From: Bacillota bacterium
Lineage (GTDB): Bacteria > Bacillota > Bacilli > Paenibacillales > Paenibacillaceae
Assembly (NCBI GenBank): GCA_023391635.1
Contig: JAEWAQ010000023.1
Span: 1 to 56,271, forward strand
Reading direction: 5' to 3'
DNA: 56,271 nt
A program made the position numbers and the translations under genes. Position 1 is the stretch's first letter. Every line of letters begins with the position of its first letter. Shown piece by piece: positions 51,270-56,271 of the stretch. A model generated the notes under the pieces. That model was not told the DNA's origin, did no database searches, and saw only the letters and a program-made list of their open reading frames with translations.

Positions 51270-51656
51270 TCAAGTGGCGTCAAAATGGTCATACGGCGCA
51301 TCTTGGAGGTCGGCTACCGGTTCGTGAACTGTTCCCGTCGCAGCCGATGCTTCCGACTCATAACCGTCGACCCAATCTTCATTTACGGTATGCGCCGGAA
51401 TCGGGATCGTATCCAGATCGTATGCCATCTGCGTCAACGTGTATGCATCCGCATGCGCACCGTCCATGATGCGTCCGCCATGGCATTGCATGATCTCGAG
51501 CGCGGACGTCAGATCCTCGTTGCGCACATGAATGTGCAGGCGTCCGCCGCCGTGAAGATGCGGTTCATACCCCAGTTCGTCGAAAGTATCTGTGGCAAGG
51601 ATTGCCATGGATTCATCCCGAAATTCCATCATCAGTGCGTCCTGATTGTTATTCAT
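51270..51656 (-). CDS. Unknown small protein, His/Asp-rich
   Basis: A protein of 128 residues with no signal peptide or membrane segment. The first 70 residues alternate strands and helices (SMAILATDTFDELGYEPHLH, then GGGRLHIHVRNEDLTSALEI), compatible with a small ferredoxin-like fold. The tail from about 90 is acidic and low in complexity. I do not recognise a family. GGGAGTGA stands nine bases ahead of the ATG. It lies upstream of the ctsR promoter on the same strand and after the xylB terminator, so it is probably transcribed alone; no terminator was found after it. Confidence 0.6.
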   Translation of the reverse strand: MNNNQDALMMEFRDESMAILATDTFDELGYEPHLHGGGRLHIHVRNEDLTSALEIMQCHGGRIMDGAHADAYTLTQMAYDLDTIPIPAHTVNEDWVDGYESEASAATGTVHEPVADLQDAPYDHFDAT

Positions 51657-51735
51657 CGTTGCTGGTCACTCCCGTTCGTCTGCCTTTATTCTGCCAGATA
51701 GTTTGCCCGAAACGGGTGGATTTCACACCATGACA

Positions 51736-51779
51736 AAGAGCCTCCACCCGGTTACCGGCCGGGAAAGCTGGAGGCTCTT
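51736..51779 (-). terminator. Terminator of the xylAB operon
   Basis: AAGAGCCTCCA and its complement form a perfect 11-pair stem with an inner CCGG-rich stem, followed in minus direction by TTTGTC. It lies 54 bases after the xylB stop. Nothing else was found in 51657-51832. Confidence 0.85.
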
Positions 51780-51832
51780 GCGCGGGATAAGGGAGGCAAC
51801 CCTTACTCCGTCTTCTATATTATATTAGAAAA

Positions 51833-53335
51833 TCAATTTCGGAAAGTGGCCAGCCCCTGGTTCAGCTCCCGCGTGTGCGCATAGACCGACTGGTAAAGCC
51901 GGAACAAGTCCGCATACCGGGCCGTCGCCGCCGCATCGGGATGGTAGGAGCGCGACCGCTTGACCATGACCCTAGCGCACTCGTCCAGGCTGGCGAACCA
52001 GCCGCACCCGACCGCGGCCAGCATAGCGGCGCCAAGGCCCGGTCCTTGCTCGTTCTCCAGCGCGATCACTTCGGCTCCGAAAATATCCGCCTGCATTTGC
52101 AGCCAGACCGGATTTTTCGCCCCGCCGCCGATGGAGACGACCCGATCGACCGTCTTGCCGGCCTCCCGGAAGATCGCCACCGATTCGTTCAGCGAGAAGG
52201 TGATGCCTTCCATGACCGCTCTGGCAAAGTGGGATCGCGTATGGCTCCCGTCCATCCCGATGAAGCTTGCACGGATGTCGGCATCCGCATGAGGCGTGCG
52301 CTCACCTACCAGATAAGGAGTGAACAACAGCCCGCGCGAGCCCGCCGGGATGTCGGAGACGTTCGCCAACAGCTCGTCATACGATTCTCCTGCCGCGAAC
52401 GTGTTGCGGAACCAACTGAGCGAGTACCCGGCGGCGAGCGTCACGCCCATTGCATAGAAGGCGCCAGGCTTGCCGTGATTGAAGAAATGAACCCGGCCCT
52501 GGTAATCCGTCGCCGGATTGTCTTCATAGGCGAGAATGACGCCGGATGTGCCAATGCTGCAGAGCGTGAGTCCTTCCGACAGGATGCCCGCTCCGATGGC
52601 GCCGCAAGCATTGTCCGCACCTCCGGCGAACACCTTCGTCTGCGACGACAGTCCGCCGGCAGCCGCAGCCGCTTCGGGCGTCAGCGTGCCGGTCTGTGCG
52701 CCGGCTTCGACGAGCGGCGGGCAGAAGTCCGGTGCCAGCCCTAACGCGTTGAGCACCTCTTCTCCCCACTGCTTGCCGGCCACGTCGAGCATCAGCGTGC
52801 CCGCCGCATCGGACAGATCCATCGCGATGGAACCGGTCAAGCGATAGCGCACGTAGTCCTTGGGCAGCACGAATCGGCGAGCGGACGCGAAGACGTCCGG
52901 TTCATGCTCGCGCACCCATAAAATCTTCGGCAGCGTGAAGCCTTCCAGCGCCGGATTGCGCGTCACGGACAGCAACTTGCTGCCGAGTGTACGCTCGATC
53001 TGGCGGCATTGCGCCGTCGTCCGCGTATCGTTCCACAGGATCGCCCGGCGAACCGGCCGATTGTCCGCGTCCAGCAGCACGAGCCCGTGCATCTGGCCGG
53101 AGAAGCTGATGCCTTCGATGTCGGCCGGTGATAAGCCGGGCGTGCCGGATACCAGCGCGCGAAGTGCCTCAAGCGTCCCTTGCACCCAATCCTCCGGATC
53201 TTGCTCGCTCCAGCCGGAATGCTCGTGATACAGCGGATATTCCCGCGATGCTTCACCCGCGACCGTGCCGTCTCTGGCGACGAGCAGCGCCTTGACCGCG
53301 CTCGTCCCTAGGTCGATGCCAACCACGTATTTCAT
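51833..53335 (-). CDS. xylB: Xylulokinase
   Basis: A protein of 500 residues of the FGGY kinase family that phosphorylates D-xylulose to xylulose 5-phosphate. Blocks: VVGIDLGTSAVKALL, ISFSGQMHGLVLLD, ILWNDTRTTAQC, the phosphate-binding part GGADNACGAIGAG and the C-terminal signature GITFSLNESVAIFRE with SIGGGAKNPVWLQM. The start ATG 53335 is eight bases after GGAGG; an ATG three codons earlier is within that site, and the longer frame has no support. It follows xylA by 34 bases. Confidence 0.96.
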   Translation of the reverse strand: MKYVVGIDLGTSAVKALLVARDGTVAGEASREYPLYHEHSGWSEQDPEDWVQGTLEALRALVSGTPGLSPADIEGISFSGQMHGLVLLDADNRPVRRAILWNDTRTTAQCRQIERTLGSKLLSVTRNPALEGFTLPKILWVREHEPDVFASARRFVLPKDYVRYRLTGSIAMDLSDAAGTLMLDVAGKQWGEEVLNALGLAPDFCPPLVEAGAQTGTLTPEAAAAAGGLSSQTKVFAGGADNACGAIGAGILSEGLTLCSIGTSGVILAYEDNPATDYQGRVHFFNHGKPGAFYAMGVTLAAGYSLSWFRNTFAAGESYDELLANVSDIPAGSRGLLFTPYLVGERTPHADADIRASFIGMDGSHTRSHFARAVMEGITFSLNESVAIFREAGKTVDRVVSIGGGAKNPVWLQMQADIFGAEVIALENEQGPGLGAAMLAAVGCGWFASLDECARVMVKRSRSYHPDAAATARYADLFRLYQSVYAHTRELNQGLATFRN

Positions 53336-53369
53336 TCGCGACATCCTCCGTTCCTTCGAGTCGATCGAA

Positions 53370-54683
53370 TCAGACGCTGAAGATCGCTTCGTTGAGCGTC
53401 GCTCTGAGCTGCTCGAGACGGCCCGATGCGTTCTTGATCGGCTTGTTCTGCAGGGCGTACGCCTCAAGCGATTTCAGCGTCGCTTTCCCAGATACGATGT
53501 CGGCCCCGATGCCTTCCTTGAAGCTGCTGTAGCGTTGATCGATGAAATCGTCCAGCGCCCGCGTCTCGATCAGTTTGGCTGCGGCTTTGAGGCCGTGCGC
53601 GTAGGAATCCATGCCGGCGATATGCGCGAAGAACAAATCTTCGTCGTCGAAGGAGGCGCGGCGCACTTTGGCGTCGAAGTTGACGCCGCCGCGGCCGATA
53701 CCGCCGTTCTTGATAATTTCGAACATGGCGAGCGTCGTCGTATACAAGTCGGTCGGGAATTCGTCGGTGTCCCAGCCGAGCAAGTAATCGCCCTGGTTGG
53801 CGTCGATCGAGCCGAGCACGCCGTTGATCCGCGCGACGCGCAGCTCATGCTCGAACGTATGGCCGGCCAGCGTGGCATGGTTTGCTTCGATGTTCAATTT
53901 GAAATGGTCCTTGAGACCGTAAGTTTGCAGGAACGACAGCGCGGTCGCCGCATCGAAGTCGTACTGGTGCTTCGTCGGCTCCTTCGGCTTGGGCTCGATC
54001 AGGAATTGGGCGTCGAAGCCGATCTCTTTCGCGTAATCGACCGCCATGTGCAGCAGACGCGCGAGATTGTCGAGTTCCAGCTTCATGTCGGTGTTCAACA
54101 GCGACTCGTAGCCTTCCCGGCCGCCCCAGAACACATAGTTTTCCGCGCCGAGTTCTTTGCCGACTTCCAGCCCTTTCTTGATCGTCGCGGCCGCATACGC
54201 GAATACGTCGGCATTGCAGGTCGTCCCTGCGCCGTGTACGTAGCGGGGATGCGAGAACAGGTTCGCCGTGTTCCACAGCAGCTTTTTGCCGGACGATTTC
54301 ATATTGTCCTTCAGCAGAGCGACGATGATATCGAGGTTCTTGAACGATTCCGCGAGCGTGTCGCCTTCCGGCGCAACGTCGACGTCATGGAAGCAGTAGA
54401 ACGGAACGTCCAGCTTCTCCATCAGCTCGAAGTTTGCTTCCACGCGAGCTTTCGCTTTATCGAGCGGAGACAGGGAATCCCAGCTGCGCACCGCCGTGCC
54501 GACGCCGAACGGATCCGTGCCGGATGCGACGAACGTATGCCAGTAAGCGACGGCGAACCGCAGATGCTCAGCCATCGTCTTGCCCAACACGACTTCTTGC
54601 GGATTGTAATGTTTGAATGCAAACGGGTTTTTCGAGGAGCGGCCTTCATAACGGATTTGCGGGACGTTGGCGAATTTGCTCAT
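53370..54683 (-). CDS. xylA: Xylose isomerase
   Basis: A protein of 437 residues, the long (class II) form typical of Bacillota, that converts D-xylose to D-xylulose. Catalytic histidine is in FYCFHDVDVAPEG; metal and substrate residues are in LLWNTANLFSHPRY, VFWGGREGYESLLNTDM, FLIEPKPKEPTKHQYDFD, LNIEANHATLAGHTFEHE and GSIDANQGDYLLGWDTDEFP. AGGAGG stands 11 bases ahead of the ATG. It is the first gene of xylAB; the XylR operator lies 77 bases upstream. Confidence 0.97.
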   Translation of the reverse strand: MSKFANVPQIRYEGRSSKNPFAFKHYNPQEVVLGKTMAEHLRFAVAYWHTFVASGTDPFGVGTAVRSWDSLSPLDKAKARVEANFELMEKLDVPFYCFHDVDVAPEGDTLAESFKNLDIIVALLKDNMKSSGKKLLWNTANLFSHPRYVHGAGTTCNADVFAYAAATIKKGLEVGKELGAENYVFWGGREGYESLLNTDMKLELDNLARLLHMAVDYAKEIGFDAQFLIEPKPKEPTKHQYDFDAATALSFLQTYGLKDHFKLNIEANHATLAGHTFEHELRVARINGVLGSIDANQGDYLLGWDTDEFPTDLYTTTLAMFEIIKNGGIGRGGVNFDAKVRRASFDDEDLFFAHIAGMDSYAHGLKAAAKLIETRALDDFIDQRYSSFKEGIGADIVSGKATLKSLEAYALQNKPIKNASGRLEQLRATLNEAIFSV

Positions 54684-54759
54684 TTGCGTTGTTACCTCCT
54701 AAATTGGATGGATTGCCTGCGTTAGTATGATCTGCAGCTTCAGCTTATCATACTGGAAC

Positions 54760-54784
54760 TTAGTTTGTCTATTGGCTAAACTAA
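54760..54784. promoter_or_regulatory. XylR operator
   Basis: TTAGTTT, 11 bases, AAACTAA. The arms and the total length of 25 bases match the Bacillus xyl operator. It sits between xylA and xylR, overlapping the likely xylA promoter (a TATGAT box lies just downstream in minus direction). Confidence 0.85.
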
Positions 54785-54827
54785 GTTTGTGAGCATCTAA
54801 GAAAAACGACTTTGCCGACTTTCACTC

Positions 54828-54930
54828 CAACCGACCGCCGCACTCCCGACGATTTGGCGACCACAGCGCCTATTTACCTCAACCGACCGCCGCTACCCCC
54901 AATTTGACGAACACAACTAATTTTATACTT
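54828..54930. repeat. Two-copy repeat, period about 52 bp, upstream of xylR
   Basis: CAACCGACCGCCGC begins units at 54828 and 54880; the following bases are also alike with one base lost. It lies in the 328-base gap between xylA and xylR, where only the operator and this repeat were found. Confidence 0.6.
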
Positions 54931-55011
54931 TCTAAATCGTCAGGAAAGCCTTCGATCAAACGGTATGTTAAAATAGAGCCAACGCGCAACGTAAAGGAGC
55001 TTTTCTGCCGC

Positions 55012-56181
55012 ATGAAGACAACTCCGACCGGAGATCAGGCATTAATTAAAAGAATCAACACCGCGATCGTTCTGGAAGCGGTATTGCAAGGCGCGCCGCT
55101 GTCGCGGGCGCAAATATCTGAGCGGACAGGATTAAATAAAGCGACGGTGTCCAGCCTCGTGCAGGATTTGATCGATGGCTCGATCGTACGGGAGACCGGC
55201 ACGGGCGCCTCCAGTGGCGGACGCAAGCCGGTCATGCTGGAATTCGAAGCCGGCGCCGGCCATGCGGTGGGAATCGATTTGGGCGTCCATTATGTGCGGG
55301 GGGTATTGACGGATTTGCGCGGGGCGGTCGTTGCGGAATCGTTCCTGCCTCTGAGCCGATCTGAGCCTGAACTTGTCACCGAGAAGCTGTGCCAATGCAT
55401 CGACGGCTTGACGGCGCAAGCGCCGGTATCCCAGTACGGCATCATCGGCATCGGCGTCGGCGTGCCCGGCCTTGTGGATGAGGGCGGCACCGTACTGTTC
55501 GCGCCGAATTTGCAATGGCGGGACGTGCCGTTGCGGCGGCAATTGGCCGACCGATATGCGCTGCCGATCTCGATCGACAATGAAGCCAATGCAGGAGCGC
55601 TGGGAGAGCAAATTTTCGGAGCCGGCCGCGGCATCGCCAATCTCATCTACGTGAGCGCAGGCATCGGCATCGGCACCGGGCTGATTCTCCATAAGCAATT
55701 GTACAAAGGAGCATCGGGGTTTTCCGGCGAGATGGGACACTTATCCGTGGAAGCATTCGGCAAGCCTTGCACATGCGGCAATCGGGGATGTTGGGAGCTG
55801 TATGCGTCCGAGCGGGCATTGCTTGCGAAATCGGCCGACCTGGGGCACGCCAACCTGGAAAGCTTGCTCGCCGCGGCGGAATCCGGCCATGCGGAGGTCG
55901 TTGCGCTGCTGGAGGAAGTCGGCGAATATTTGGGCATCGGCATCGCGAACATCGTCAACGTATTCAATCCCGACGCCGTCATCATCGGCAATCGGATGAG
56001 CCTTGCGCGGCACTGGATCGAACCGGCGCTCAAGCAGACGGTCGTGCAGCGGTCGCTAGGCTTCCATCTGCGCAGTGTGCAATTGATGTTCGCCGAGCTC
56101 GGCGAACGGTCGGCCATGCTTGGCGCCGCGCAGCTCGCGATCGCCGGCTTCTTCGACCGGCTGAAGGCGGGACAGCCTTAG
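55012..56181 (+). CDS. xylR: ROK-family xylose repressor
   Basis: A protein of 389 residues. The N-terminal winged helix-turn-helix (LSRAQISERTGLNKATVSSL, then VQDLIDGSIVRETG) is followed by a ROK domain with VGIDLGVHYVRGVLTD, IGIGVGVPGLVDE, VSAGIGIGTGLI and the zinc signature CTCGNRGCWELYAS. It would release the xyl operator when xylose binds. The start ATG 55012 has AAAGGAGC upstream; the longer frame starts in the repeat region and is not supported. Divergent from xylAB, the common arrangement. Confidence 0.93.
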   Translation: MKTTPTGDQALIKRINTAIVLEAVLQGAPLSRAQISERTGLNKATVSSLVQDLIDGSIVRETGTGASSGGRKPVMLEFEAGAGHAVGIDLGVHYVRGVLTDLRGAVVAESFLPLSRSEPELVTEKLCQCIDGLTAQAPVSQYGIIGIGVGVPGLVDEGGTVLFAPNLQWRDVPLRRQLADRYALPISIDNEANAGALGEQIFGAGRGIANLIYVSAGIGIGTGLILHKQLYKGASGFSGEMGHLSVEAFGKPCTCGNRGCWELYASERALLAKSADLGHANLESLLAAAESGHAEVVALLEEVGEYLGIGIANIVNVFNPDAVIIGNRMSLARHWIEPALKQTVVQRSLGFHLRSVQLMFAELGERSAMLGAAQLAIAGFFDRLKAGQP

Positions 56182-56202
56182 GGGAAAATTGGGAGACATC
56201 AA

Positions 56203-56271
56203 TGTTGCTGTCCGCACCATATGTGAGCATTCCCCAGCCATCTCGACGCGTTTGTTGCTGTACGCACCATA
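56203..56271. repeat. Repeat with 50-bp spacing at the window edge
   Basis: TGTTGCTGTCCGCACCATA at 56203 and TGTTGCTGTACGCACCATA at 56253. The array may continue past the window end. Confidence 0.65.

Overview
The window looks like chromosomal DNA of a GC-rich member of the Bacillota, most likely Paenibacillaceae (Paenibacillus or Cohnella type). The evidence is the ctsR-mcsA-mcsB-clpC stress operon with a CtsR heptad operator, a xylAB operon facing a ROK-type xylR, YesM/YesN-type two-component genes beside a sugar ABC transporter without its own ATPase, a very large SLH-anchored surface protein, FabV, and GGAGG-type ribosome binding sites with frequent GTG and TTG starts. No rRNA, tRNA, phage gene, transposase or CRISPR array was seen.

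Layout. 1-4.7 kb (minus): a response regulator with a BTAD output region, an unusual double-kinase membrane sensor, then the cut-off start of a sugar ABC permease. 4.9-10.7 kb (plus): a 1957-residue S-layer-anchored protein. 10.8-11.3 kb: nine hairpin units at an exact 51-bp spacing. 11.4-17 kb: a small unknown protein, a divergent MFS exporter/LysR pair, D-Ala-D-Ala ligase and an amidase-domain protein. 17.3-27.6 kb: aconitase, a YlbL-type PDZ-Lon protease, O-acetylhomoserine sulfhydrylase with an IclR regulator, an alpha/beta hydrolase, a superoxide dismutase with an N-terminal extension, GTP cyclohydrolase I and a YneF-like membrane protein. 27.8-34.3 kb: an HD-GYP protein, an Ntdp-lepB-queG operon, a GNAT protein, MnSOD and FabV. 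34.7-46.2 kb: a carbohydrate locus made of a binding protein, two permeases and a GH78-like enzyme (minus), a divergent YesM/YesN pair (plus), and a broken extracellular glycosidase gene (minus). 46.5-51.2 kb: the ctsR operon (minus). 51.3-56.2 kb: an unknown small protein, xylB and xylA (minus) and xylR (plus).

How the parts fit together. The binding protein and two permeases would import an oligosaccharide that the GH78-like enzyme trims. The YesM/YesN pair lies divergently, and a 44-bp element found both in the shared promoter region and upstream of the broken glycosidase gene suggests one regulon. XylR would repress xylAB through a 25-bp operator. CtsR would repress its own operon through a triple-heptad site just downstream of a strong promoter.

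The most interesting signals are non-coding. (1) Nine units at a 51-bp period each carry a hairpin, and the base changes keep pairing in minus-strand RNA but mostly not in plus-strand RNA. (2) Four other, unrelated intergenic repeat families share a 50-52 bp period. (3) A dispersed hairpin lies in the ctsR leader (two copies), between ctsR and mcsA, and over the queG stop codon; in ctsR it could pair with the ribosome binding site, and ctsR itself seems to start at CTG. Several starts were moved from the longest open frame to the codon with a well-placed ribosome binding site; the reasons are given per gene.
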